From positions 2,333,001 through 2,397,000 of the forward strand of contig NC_088299.1 of assembly GCF_032854445.1 (NCBI RefSeq): DNA of 64,000 nt, given 5' to 3'. Positions 47,805-58,879 of the stretch are shown here, piece by piece (positions within the stretch are counted from its first letter, which is position 1; each line of letters opens with the position of its first letter). The translations under genes and the position numbers were made by a program. Below the pieces are notes generated by a model. That model saw only the letters and a program-made list of their open reading frames with translations. It did no database searches and was not told the origin of the DNA. Source of the DNA: Liolophura sinensis (Eukaryota; Mollusca; Polyplacophora; Chitonida; Chitonidae).

Positions 47805-48350
47805 TTTCCCGCAGGACACGTATTAAAATCGTTCGGATTATTATTATTCCATCAATTTCGTGATTGCGCTACAGCCTAAATCGTTTGACCGATTGATTTG
47901 AAACTTTGCAATAAAATTCCCCCATACCTGAAGTTATCGGTCCTACTCTTGTTTTTCTATGGCAGGTGGTTTGGCGGCCGTATTAGATTTTATAGCAAAT
48001 CGTTTATACATCTTTACCTCAAGAACCACCTAACGGATTGGTTTGAAATTTGATATTCAGGTAGACATCCTAGCTTTAGTAGGTTTGAAAAAATCTTTGA
48101 CTTCCGGTAAAAACTGTGGAAGCCCGCCCTTGGTTAAAGTTGTGACGTCACAACTAGTTTCGAAATTTAACATTTCTTTTACGTATTCTGGTACTTTTCG
48201 GACCTCTGATTCCGAGTCTGCTTTTATTTTTTGTCTGTCTATTTATTTGTTAAGATATAGTCAAAAAAGTAATTTTAACTGCGTAAAAAACTTGCACCAT
48301 ATTGTAGCCCAAGACCTTTTTTTTCAGTAATGTACCAACGGGTTTGAACT
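47805..48350 (+). mobile_element. Interspersed repeat present in U2 only
   Basis: Two similar halves: AAATCGTTTGACCGATTGAT with TTGAAACTTTGCAATAAAAT, then AAATCGTTTATACATC, CCACCTAACGGATTGGTTTG and AAATTTGATATTCAGG. U4 at the homologous place (60260 on) goes straight on without it. The style resembles the repeat at 29.7 kb. Element ends are uncertain. Confidence 0.5.
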
Positions 48351-49392
48351 ATGATCAATAGTTTTTTTTCGCTGGAAGCGTTCGAATGACAACACCGTTG
48401 GATGATAACCCCATTGCCTTAACATAAAGTTAGGTGGTAACTGGACCTTACAAAAAGAATTTTACTTCTCACGGCAGTGTGGATTTAATTTAGATATTGA
48501 TGTTGGGAAATTAAAGCGATGTAGTCTATTCGCAGAGACAGTAGTGTATGCTGCTGTGTTATTGCGTGGAATTTGTTCTAACGGCTTGCTGGTGCAGCCA
48601 TTCCTTGGGTTGTTACGTTTCACTGATTAAAGGCAAGTTGGTAGCGAGTATGACTGATTTTACAGAGAGATGAATATAGGCGACTAGCTAAAAGAAATAT
48701 TTAGTTGCAAATGGTCCTAAGAGATGTTTTGTCTGCACAACAATCGGAAGTGGACCTTATGTCCAGTTGTGTTTTGTTGCATTGACACCTCGATTTCGAT
48801 CAGTTGAACGAAGAGAATGCAAACGTTATTTCTTTGCAGAATGCAGAATTTGACAAATCACACGGTGTAAACGCGGCTTACGGAATAGCATGTGTCTTTA
48901 TCACGTTCCATTAGTCAGATTCCACAATTGGATATACTCTTTTTTGATAATACTTTTAATACCTTGGACATTTATTTTAAGCGTGTAGGTTTTCGCCACA
49001 AAGATGTTAAAACGATGTCTCGACGAGTGTGCTTCTGTTGACCGAGTCAATGTGACACCTGTATCTGATTAATGGTTTTGTGTCTTGTCGCGTTGATAAT
49101 AACTTTCAGCCCCTTGTCTTGTCCATCACTCTTCATAAGGAAAAGTCAGGTGTCAGGTAGGGTCTACCGTAAGTTTCGGGAGACCTGCCCATGATCAATA
49201 GACGGATTCATTCAGAGAACAGATTGGTGTCCTCGTCTGAAGATTTGCAGATGAATAGGAAAAGACTCTAATAGACAAGGCAAGAGTTCTCGTTTGTTCT
49301 CTGTCGAGCCTGTGCTGGGGTTGGTCGACTGGGAAAGGAAGTTCTATTGTCTGTCTGGAGAGAACTAAGACAAAATGCCACCAGCTTATCGC

Positions 49393-49767
49393 CCTACTAT
49401 TTGTTAAGCTGTAAGAATATGTGTGAGTGTTCGGAATTTTCTTGTGCACAGCTGACACGATTTGGAACACCCGCCAAGATGGCGCGGATAGCTGACGCTG
49501 TTGTGTAATTAGTTTTGGAGTAGAACCAGCAGTAGTTGTCGCTCATAGTGCATTTACATGTGAAATAGTTCTTGTAGGCATTTATTGTCGGCATGTATAA
49601 AAACTCAATTTTCCGTTATCCAGCTTTCATTTAGGGACAGTGGCTTAAATTGTTCTTCAGTCAGTTAGATATTTTACAAAATCCATTTAAAGGCTGGATT
49701 CGATAGAAGACGTTTTCTGCATCGTATGGTGGGCATTATAGACCACATTAGTACTGTATGCTGATCC
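49393..49767. other. High-identity block, U2 copy
   Basis: Partner of 41166-41540, including CCGCCAAGATGGCGCGG (about 49470-49486) and TATAAAAACTCAATTTTCCG. Identity falls off sharply on both sides. Confidence 0.6.
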
Positions 49768-50307
49768 CCAACCATAACTCTCAGCAGGCAGAACGCATAA
49801 AAGTTCTCTCAGATCCACGATAATGTGGGTCAGTCGTTGATAGCAGTGGTGCAAACCGGATGAAATCTTTGGGTCTCCCTTTCTAGCGCCAAATTCTTTA
49901 AATACATCTCGTGTACAAGTGCGGAGCATACACCTTGAAAGGGAATTGAACTCATGACACCGTTCGTTACCGATAAGGAGCTCACGTCGCTAAATGTCGG
50001 TTCTTGCATTGAATGTTTGAACTCCTCGACTGCTGTCCGCAGTGTGTCTATTATTACACATCACAGGCTCAGGTGATATCGTATAGGGCAATGATAGATA
50101 TTTTAACGGCTTTCAGTTGATTATCGTCCTTAGTATATAAACACACCGAGCATTATTTTTTTTAAATTGTTTGTTCTTTTTTCTATACTCAAACATATTT
50201 CACTTATGTGACTGTGGCCAGTTTTATGGTTTCTCACGTAATATACACACAAGCCCTCAAACTGCAATTCTGTGACCGAATGAATAGCATGCTAATACAG
50301 TATAATG

Positions 50308-50430
50308 GCTGATGAGCCTCTCACCAAAGCGGTCACTGTGAGTCCAGCTTATGATGGCTTTCTCCACAGTCGAACATGTACACAGGAAGGTCTGCAATCA
50401 AGCTGCGGACAGTAGTGGGTTTCCCAAGTG
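50308..50430 (+). mobile_element. SINE A remnant (U2)
   Basis: TGATGAGCCTCTCACCAAAG, GGTCACTGTGAGTCCAGCTT, ATGGCTTTCTCCACAGTCG, GGAAGGTCTGCAATCAAGCT and GCGGACAGTAGTGGGTTTCC. It is the uninterrupted counterpart of the split SINE A in U1. Confidence 0.7.
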
Positions 50431-53331
50431 AGATACATACTTCCGGAGAGACAGGGTACATTTCTGCTGTATGTACCCTTAACATAGTCCACAGATTGCA
50501 TGGTTTTACTGGATTTAAGTAGAGGCAATTATGTTAACACAGATTATCACAGATGTGTGGTTTCATTTTTCCAGGCAAATGAACCAGTGGAATTGTTTAA
50601 TATCAACGTACTGCCAGTTTTCATAGATATAACTTTTTGCATACCATAACCACTGCAGAACAAACTATTTTCAACATCCAGAGCATGAGTTTGTATTAAA
50701 AAAAAGTATTGCAGACAATAAACTACTTCTACAATGAAATGGTTCGCAGGCATTTAAGTGTCTAAGCCAAAGGCTATCTCCACTGGTTGCCATTCAGGGA
50801 GTTCATACCGAAAACTGAAACTAGCTTTATGAAAAAAAAATTTACATAGAACAAACAAACATATGAGTAAAGCCTTTATGATTCTATCATTCACACCCCA
50901 GGCTGAATAGAGATTTCACTTATGTAAAGTTCTGAAGACTAGAAGAAGAAACCAAGCAATAGCGTGATGATCAATCAGGCTTTTTCGTTGACGAAATAAA
51001 TTCCGAATTTCGAGCCGTAAAAGAAGAAAACCCCTTATCCGTTATTGTGGCAAACTCATTTCCATATTGAGACCCGATTTAAGTGTATTTCTACATATTC
51101 TTCTTCGTAGCATAATGCCAAGACAAACAGCGAGTCTGAGCATTCCTCAACACAATTTAATCTCCTTGGACTACAGAGTATTAAGTGATTAAAATGCATT
51201 CCTTCATAAAAAGGTCATTTTCTTGATCAGCTGTTGGAAAAAGTTTTTGTGTAAATCGGTAGATTTATACTATGAGTTAAATTTGACCTAAGCAATATGT
51301 AACACCAATGTGAGACATTTTTTGCAGATCATCAAATACTCACAAACCTTTCCAGGGACGGCTGCAGAGAAGCTAACGTGCAATGAAAACGAATTGACAA
51401 CCAGTTCAAGGCAAACATCAAAGATTTTCCCACAGTTTCCGAATCTTCATTCACTCATACACGTGCGTAAAAAATATGTAAAAGTTTACAGATTTAATTT
51501 CTTGCATGGATGTATATCCGTTAATATGGGTATTATATTCATCGTCGTGATTGAGAAAGAGAAAAACACCATATTGATCGCTTCGGTTTCGCAACATCTA
51601 GCCCAATTAACCAGACAGTTTTAAACAACATAATTTTTTTATGGCCATGCATTATAGGCGCTATTCACACTGATGGTAGAGTCTAGCCCCTCGTGAATTT
51701 CCAGACTGTTGTGATCAAACTTATGCCCTGAAGGATACTAGAGGTCTGACGTCCGCCCTGATTTAGCGGGATGTTGTCTGAAACTATTTGGACACTGGTC
51801 GACAATTGCCCGGAGATTGGCCAGCCCGGTCAAAAAAGCTAAACATACTGTTCTTGTCCCCAGTATAATATATAACCCCTCTTGTTGGACATCAAAGCTC
51901 CAGGCTCTGAACCAAGCCAAACATTCTGGTCACGCAGATCTGTTAGTCTCGAGTCTCTGAAACCCAGTTTATACACACAAATGCCTGCAGACATCTCTCC
52001 TCAACCAGACGAGAAAATAGACATTTGTTTTGCCTTTTCATTGAAGTTCAGCCAAAATTCGTCTACATTTCAGAAAGCCAACAAATGTTGTCTTGGAAAA
52101 CCAGTATTATGACCATAGCCTCTCTCGATACACAAACACAACTTATTGTGGTATCTTATTATTTACTTTACCAACCAGACGGTAAATAATTGAGATACGA
52201 GTTGAAATGACGAATACGGAGAAAAGCACGTTCATAGTCATGTGTGATTTCATACAGATTTCGGAAAGGAAGGATTCGGCAGATAGGAGCCACCTTTCAT
52301 ATCTAGAATAAACAATAAAATACTTATTCATTTTAAAAAGTCTTCAGTCTTTAGCATATTATATATATAATTGGTTTAGGTGCTTTGATCTCTTCATACT
52401 TTTTATCAACCATATTGTTGCGAACCGTACTTTTCATTTCAAATGCGTCTGCCAAAACATTTCGCTTCAAACTGCCATCGATGTATGCCATTTTCTTCTT
52501 AGCTGGCAGAGTATAAAATCTCGTCTGGGAATCTCGAGTAATTTATTTAATAGCTGGAGCGGTTAAATAGCTGTGGGACAGTTGACGCCTTATAACACCT
52601 CTCAATGCCAATTATATTTTAAACCATCCGCCTGCCAATCGTTTAATATAATCGCTAACAAAACATGCCCTTATCGAAAAATTTCATTGGATACAGACAT
52701 TAAAATCAGTCACCGATTTTTTTTTTCCGTTATAGGCTCCAAATAAAACCAAAGTCTAGTTTTTTGTGTTGACATAGCAATAGCAAGTGCTGACAAATCC
52801 CAAACGTTTGAGGACAATAAACAAAAAGGTGAAAAGTTAAAATCAGTTGTCAAGCGGGGTCTAGTGTAAGTTTTCGGAGGCCTGTCCGCGATCACGAAAG
52901 GGATTTGCTCTGAGCCCAGAACATAGGCGACTGGGTGTCCGAGTCCGATAATCCGCCAGTGAATAGAAAAAGAATCTCGTTTGTTCTCTGATAAACCCTT
53001 GTTGGGGATGGACGGCCGAAATAGGTCGTTCTAGTGTCTACATTTACGTGGAGAGAAACTTGAAAAATGCCACCAGGTCATCGCCCTCTATTTGTTAAGC
53101 TTTAAGAATATGTACAAGTTTTCAGAATTTCTTGAGTACAGCTGCCAAGATGTCGCGGATAGCCGACGCTGTTGTGTAATTAGTTTTGGAACAGAACCAA
53201 CAGTCGTTGTTGATCCAAGTTCGTCGAGGCATTTATTGCCGGCATATATCCGAACTCAATTTTCCCTTATAATTTAGTAACACACACTTAATTTGATCTT
53301 AATGTGATCTTAATTTCAGTCAGATGTTTGG

Positions 53332-53503
53332 TAAGTCGTCTCAGTGAAGCAGCACTAGATACAAGAGCATTGGAAATCCGTCCTGCAACAAGGAGGCACA
53401 TAACATGCACTCTAAGGATTCCTTCGTCGTCGTAAGACTGAAAAATTGTTGAGTATGACGTTAAACCCCAAGCACTCACTCAATCAATCACTCACTCACT
53501 CGC
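53332..53503 (+). mobile_element. SINE B, 5'-truncated copy in U3
   Basis: CGTCTCAGTGAAGCAGCAC, CAACAAGGAGGCACATAACA, TTCCTTCGTCGTCGTAAGAC, GAGTATGACGTTAAACCCC and an (ACTC/AATC)n tail. It lacks the head and hairpin of the copy at 41851. It follows CAGTCAGATGTTT, where U1 and U2 continue with other text. Confidence 0.88.
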
Positions 53504-53687
53504 AGATACAAATGACCAACCGTGCGTTATTTTAGTTGTACTTGATTGTATTCTTTAACACTACACTATAGCTCATTAATATGACAGCATCCAGATTTAT
53601 GGGTCCACGCGTAATGTACAGAAAGGCTCTTTAGAGCATACCCTTGACCGAATTGAGGACGTGCTTGTACAGGACAGCCTCCTCTTA

Positions 53688-53740
53688 TGCCGGTTTCCTC
53701 TCCGGTTGTACGTGGGAAGGTCTACCATCAGCATGAGGAT
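53688..53740 (+). mobile_element. SINE A fragment
   Basis: Short match to the SINE A body: CCGGTTTCCTCTCCGGTTGT, ACGTGGGAAGGTCTACCATC, AGCATGAGGATGG. It occupies about the same relative place as the SINE A remnants in U1 and U2. Confidence 0.6.
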
Positions 53741-54438
53741 GGTATGACGTTGTCATACTTTCTGACAGGCCCGGTGTCTGTGTACAACATGTACTTATAA
53801 TATACGTCACAGGTTGCATGCATTTACAGGCGTGAAGTAGGGTCAGTTATGATTGAAATGAAACATTCTTCCTCGGGTTCTTCAGTCTCTATCGCAGATG
53901 TATGGCTTCATTTTTCCATTATTGTCCACGCAAGTGAACTATTTGAGCTGTTTAATACGAATGTACTCCCAATTATCCTAGATATAACTTCCTCCGTGCC
54001 ACAATCACTACAGAACAACCTATTTTCAACATCCACAGTATGAACTCGTATAAGAAAGCTAAAAATATGGGCATTTCCGGTTTTATGAAGACAATAAACT
54101 AGTTCTACAATGAAAAGGTTTAGGGTTTCAATAGCGTAAACTTAAATTAATGTCATAACAGTGCACACTTGTTTACATACGACAATAGATATACGAGTAA
54201 AACTTGCTATGCTTCTGTCATTCGCACTCCACCTTGTAACGATATTTCACTTATTTACAGAAACCGAAGAGTACTTTAATAACCAATCAGGCTTCTTTCT
54301 TATGAAATCAGTTACGATTTTCGAGCCGTAGGAGAAAAAATCATACACACCTTATTGTGGCAGGTTTATTTCCCTTCTGGGGCCTGATTTAACTGTATTT
54401 CTATTCATTAGCATTAAAGGTGCTGGTATGGCGCAAAG

Positions 54439-54504
54439 AGTGAGTGAGTGAGTGCTTGGGGTTTAACGTCGTACTCAACAATTTTTCAGTCATATGACGA
54501 CGAA
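54439..54504 (-). mobile_element. SINE B, short copy with perfect target duplication
   Basis: Minus-strand 3' end of SINE B: AGTGAGTGAGTGAGTGCTTG, GGGTTTAACGTCGTACTCAA, CAATTTTTCAGTCATATGAC. It is bracketed by direct 11-mers ATGGCGCAAAG at 54428-54438 and 54505-54515. U1 (TATGGTACAAAGACAAAC near 42898) and U2 (near 51115) have the site without the element, so this is a clear insertion younger than the unit duplication. Confidence 0.93.
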
Positions 54505-56455
54505 TGGCGCAAAGACAAACAGGACTTCGCAGCACAAATTGATCTCCTCGGATTACAGATTAGTTAATTACTGCAAACCAATTCCTTAATTAAAAAACAT
54601 TTTCTATCTCAACTCCTGAATCATATATAGCCCACATTAACTGCAAAAACAGATTTCAAGTACGATGACTATATAATGAGTTCCATGGTCGTGATTCAGC
54701 CGCCGACTGTAGAGAAAGAAAGAGAAAGAGCGAAACACTACTCATGTCATTCGTTTCTTAAACTTTGACCAAGGCAACCAGTCAGTCAGTTCAATCTTAC
54801 CACCCCTAAACTAGATTCCAAGCTATTTCAAACTAAATCCTATACGACATCTCAAAGATAAAACTACATAACTTTCAGTCATAGCTTAAAAACACTGGTC
54901 ATGCAGATTTTAAAGTCTTGCACCTCAAGGCCTTGGCATTTCAATGATCTTTTATCGGGTGAACTTTGACACTGTGGGGATCGAACCTATGCCCAGGGGG
55001 GTAGCACTGGTCTGACATCAGCCCTATGGTATTGTGATGCTGTCTGAACTGTTTGGACAGCTGGTCGAAAATCGCCCGGAGAGCCAAGTCATAAAACCTA
55101 GACATTCTGCTCTTGTCCTCAACAGATCCTAGTTTATATCAACTCGAGCTAGCCAGGAAAAGTCCAGGCTCTGACCCAAACCAAACATTCCGGTCACACA
55201 GCTCTGTTTGTCTCGAGTCTGTGAAAACCCAGTGTATAAACACAAATGCCTACAGACATATCTCCTCTTGCAGAAACGAAATTGACCTTTTCAATGTACA
55301 TGCTTAAATCAACGGCGATTTTGATGACAATGTACCACTTGGGTAACTTAAGAACTCATAAGATCGGTAGTTCTACGTCAAAAGAGACAATATCAAATCC
55401 CCACGCCACATTCTCCTCTTTTCAAAAGTTATATAAAGGTTTTTTTTAAACCGGAAGAAAGTGCAAGGCATGAACGTTTTTAACAGATTTTCAGATAAAA
55501 GGACGTTTAGCGCTGATTGTTCTAAGTCAATAGAATATAATACGAAAGAGCATACAGCACAGAGAATAAAACCAGAAGAGTGTCGACAACGTAATAGTTG
55601 GCCGACAATTCACATCTCTTAGGGTTTAACTCTAAGTTACTGCTCATAGATATGCTTAACCCGTCCTAATTCAAACGTCTCTAGCACCAGAATTAGCTTG
55701 TTATAATGTTAATTGGAATTTCTTAACGCCACTGGTCTATTTGCTTAGAATACTCATATCTTCCACATTTAACAAACAATCAGACAAAAAGAAAAAAACT
55801 TTGGGAGTTGAGCGTCAGCAATTTGTATTTAACAATCTTTTGGTGATTATAGGTAAGCCATTTATAACCTACGTTAACCAGTTTTTCGAGGAGTTTTCGT
55901 GGTGATTAATAGATTAATTCATAAGCCGGTGTTTATATTTTGACAGAGCAAAAGTTTTGAAGTTGAGAACAACACAATGAATGATGATTTTGGATAAAGC
56001 TCGAATAAACATTGTTCACGAAAAGGTTAAGGACTCATCGTCTTTGAACAGCATGACAGAATTTCTTGATATGTCCTCTAGGAAATAGTTCCACGTATGA
56101 TCGTCTTTCAGCAGTCTCGAAGTGTTGTCATTTTCCTAAGTGTCTTCGTTTTTTAAACACGTTGACGTCTCATCGTTTTGGAACTGCATGCCTAGGCATC
56201 TTCTTAGAACAGTTTCAGAAGTCGTCGTCTTGGAATCTGCTTACTGGAAATATCTCTAATATTCCTCAACTAAGAAGCGGCATGAAATCATCGTCCTGAA
56301 AAGTGTCGAAGAATTATCAACTTCGAAACCCAATATTCCACACTCATGTGAAAACATCCCAGTCAACGAAACTCAGACGAAGAACACATACTGAACAACA
56401 CCTCAGTCAGAACCACCCTGATGAACAATACTCAGTATATCGCCCTAGCTTAGCT

Positions 56456-56677
56456 TAATGACCAAGGAGCCTCTCACCAATTCCGTCGCTATGAGTTCAA
56501 GTCCAGCTCATGGTGGCTTCCTCTCCGGCCGTACGTGAGAAGGTCGGCCAGCAACCTGCGGATGGTCGTGTGTTTCTCTGTCCGGTTTTCACCCACCGTA
56601 AAGCTGGCCGCCAGATAAGTCGTATAAGTAAAATATTCTTGAGTACGGCGTAAAACACCAATCAAATAAATAAATAA
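56456..56677 (+). mobile_element. SINE A, plus-strand member of an inverted pair
   Basis: AGGAGCCTCTCACCAATTCC, GTCGCTATGAGTTCAAGTCC, AGCTCATGGTGGCTTCCTCT, AACCTGCGGATGGTCGTG, CACCCACCGTAAAGCTGGCC, AAATATTCTTGAGTACGGCG and a TCAAATAAATAAATAA tail. The tail is interrupted by the minus-strand SINE A at 56678-56933 and appears again after it. Confidence 0.93.
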
Positions 56678-56933
56678 ATATTTATTTGATTGGTGGTTTA
56701 CGCCGTAGTCAAGAATATTTCACTCATACCACAGTGGCCAGCATTATGGTGGGTGGAAACCGGGCAGAGCCCGGGGGAACCACGACCATCCGCAGGTTGC
56801 TGTCAGACCTTCCCACGTACGGCCGGAGAGGAAGCCAGCATGAGCTGGAGTTGAACTCACAGCGACCGCATTGGCGAGACTCCTGGGTCACTACGCTGCG
56901 CTAGCGCGATAACCAACTGATCCACGGAGGCCC
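56678..56933 (-). mobile_element. SINE A, full-length reference copy
   Basis: About 256 bp. Read on the minus strand: head GGGGCCTCCGTGGATCAGTT, GGTTATCGCGCTAGCGCAGC, a B box in GTGAGTTCAACTCCAGCTC, TTCCTCTCCGGCCGTACGTG, AACCTGCGGATGGTCGTGG, CCCCCGGGCTCTGCCCGG, ACCATAATGCTGGCCACTG, GTGAAATATTCTTGACTACG and an (AAAT)n tail. It is flanked by 16 bp direct repeats (56662-56677 and 56934-56949) in the tail of the neighbouring plus-strand copy. The B box marks it as tRNA-derived, dependent in life on pol III transcription and a LINE-encoded enzyme. Confidence 0.95.
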
Positions 56934-57880
56934 CTCAAATAAATAAATAAGCACTCAGTATACTACACTCAGTTAAACAATTCACACCTCAGGACTATAA
57001 AGCAGCACAGGGTTAGTGAACAAGGTTAGTGATGACATGATATCTGTTTGTTTGTTCTCAATATTTTTTATAATGCTTTCAGATCTTCAATACTCGAAGT
57101 CTTCAATGTTCATTTGATAGAGTTTATTGCATTTAACGAAACATTTACGTTTATAAATGGATCTGAAGAGGATATTTCTGTGACGTCAGCGAGCTTTTCA
57201 GATGGCTAATAAACTCTCGTTTAGAAAAACGAAGACCTTAGGATGTCTACACAGCTTCAGAGTGCCTCTTCTTGCTTCTTTGTCCTTGAAATATATTGTT
57301 TACTGTACTAACTAGACGGTGAATAATGGAGATACGGGCTGAAAGGACGGGAATCGAGAAAAGATAACAGAGACGGCTTGTAATTGTATAAAGGCAACAA
57401 AGCAGATCACCTCGTGGGATTTTATACACATTTCAGAAAGGGAGGACTCAGCAGGGAGGAGCCATCGTTCATATCTAGAAAAACAGTTAAATTGCTGCAT
57501 TGAAACTTAAGTAAAATAAAAAAAAAACAGTCCTTTTACAAGTCTTTAGCCTTTAGCATTCTATATGCCCAATCATCGGCTTAGTTTCTTTGATCTCGTC
57601 ACACCTCGACCATGGACTCTCCTCTCCAGTAATTTGCTTAAAAGCTGGAGCTGGGAGACAATTGACACCTGTCAATTGCCTATTGTATGTTTAATCCATC
57701 CGCATGTCATTTGTTCTAGCAATCGTTTAATATCAACCCAGACGAAACATGCCTTTTCCGAAATATTTCATACGTTACAAACATTTAATTCAGTCACCGA
57801 TTTTTCCTTTATATGCTCCGATTAAAAACGAACAACAGTTGTCGTTCGATCGTAGCAATAAAGTGCCAATGGATGCGCCA

Positions 57881-58879
57881 TTCGAACGTTTGTCGTCAAT
57901 AAATAAACAAAAAATGTGACAAGTCTTCTATTAGTAATAGACCAATAATTGCCTCCCATTGTTTTGTGACAAAATGCCTTCTTCAGATTGAACGCACATG
58001 CCAGTTTGGTGCTGGACAAACGTTGGTGTGACAATGAAGGCAGGCTGTATGCTAGATATATTCACACGATCACAGGTTATTTTAGGGTTTGCGCTGCTCT
58101 CTGGATATTTCGACCAGACGCGCCTCTTCTACGGTCTGGCAGTATATCTTGTCAAAGTGTCTCATGCAGGAAATTGCTTTTGATTTAATGGCCCTGACAA
58201 AGCAATTTCCACCGGTTTACCACAGTTGCGTAAGTGACTATGTAGATGAAATTGAAGTCCCTGTTTGCATAATTATGTTTCAAACCCCATTGTCTTAAAG
58301 ATAGTAATTTCCCGCTGGAATCCCTCACAGAATTGCCATGTTACAGACTGTTACATTTATTCTATCTCCATGTACAAACGAAAACAGGGGCGTCGTTGAC
58401 CTGTTATTGCCACAAAGGCCTCACACAAGGGGAAAGCCGTAAAATCTACACTTTTCATGCCGAAGTCCGGGTTTGTACCCGCATCTCATGTCCTAGCGAT
58501 TGAAAAGCACCATTTAAGACACCTTTTGTCCTCCACGTCATTTTTGTACTCAGTAATCTAGTTAAGAAGTTTAATGAATGCAAAAAATCCAGTTATGTAA
58601 TTTATTATATGCCAGGAATTATATGGCATGCAGTCCATGAGCACGTGTTACGTGGTAATCAGAGCGAAAATCTGAGTTTGCTGCGGGGGTCTTTTTCTGT
58701 GGCGTATTTTTTTTCTTTTTTCTGTACCTCTTACATCAGTGCACAGTCGTCTGGAAGCCAAGGACGGCAGTGGAGGAGTGAAGAGGGGAAGCTTTTAGAC
58801 AGGTCTTGTCTATTATGAACTAAATATGTGTCAATGCGGCTTACAGTGTTGCCGTGGCAATAAAGCCCCTATATATACC
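57881..58879 (+). repeat. Internal tandem duplication in U4, first copy
   Basis: It begins TTCGAACGTTTGTCGTCAAT, AAATAAACAAA, GACAAGTCTTC, which is repeated at 58880. The two stretches run in parallel: CCCATTG, the lead-in to GTGCTGGACAAACG, CACACGATCACAGGTTATTTTAG, ATATCTTGTCAAA and TTCCCTGTTTGCATAATTATG. The spacing is about 1.0 kb at the left end and about 1.1 kb at the right. Confidence 0.85.

Larger units (their letters stand above)
43201..51690 (+). repeat. U unit, copy U2 (most complete)
   Basis: About 8.4 kb. Landmarks: GGGCTGCTGTTTGGACAGCT near 43317, CAAACATTTCGGTCACAC near 43456, the 44 bp minisatellite at 44.94-45.57, GGATCTGAGGAGCATATTTC near 45613, TTTACTGTACTAACTAGATGG near 45803, CCAGACGAAACATGCC near 46385, TCTGGCGGTATATCTTGTCA near 46533, CAGTCATCTTGCAGCCGTTG near 47102, GTGTAGGTTTTCGCCACAAAG near 48983, CTGCCCATGATCAATAGACGG near 49184, GACACGATTTGGAACACCC near 49454 and CAACATCCAGAGCATGAG near 50675. 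Against U4 it lacks about 250 bp after 46450 and has an extra interspersed repeat at about 47.8-48.4 kb. Confidence 0.87.
51691..54930 (+). repeat. U unit, copy U3 (large internal deletion)
   Basis: It starts like the other units (GGATGTTGTCTGAAACTATT near 51768, GACAATTGCCCGGAGATTGG, CAGGCTCTGAACCAAGCC near 51901, TTTACTTTACCAACCAGACGG near 52162, CAGTCACCGATTTTTT near 52708). At about 52845 it jumps to the GGTCTAGTGTAAG block that in U2 lies near 49165, skipping roughly 2.7 kb or more of U2 text (longer in U4). It then continues with GGTTGCATGCATTTACAGG near 53812, ACGAATGTACTCCCAATTATC near 53957 and ACTTCGCAGCACAAATTGATC near 54523. Confidence 0.83.
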
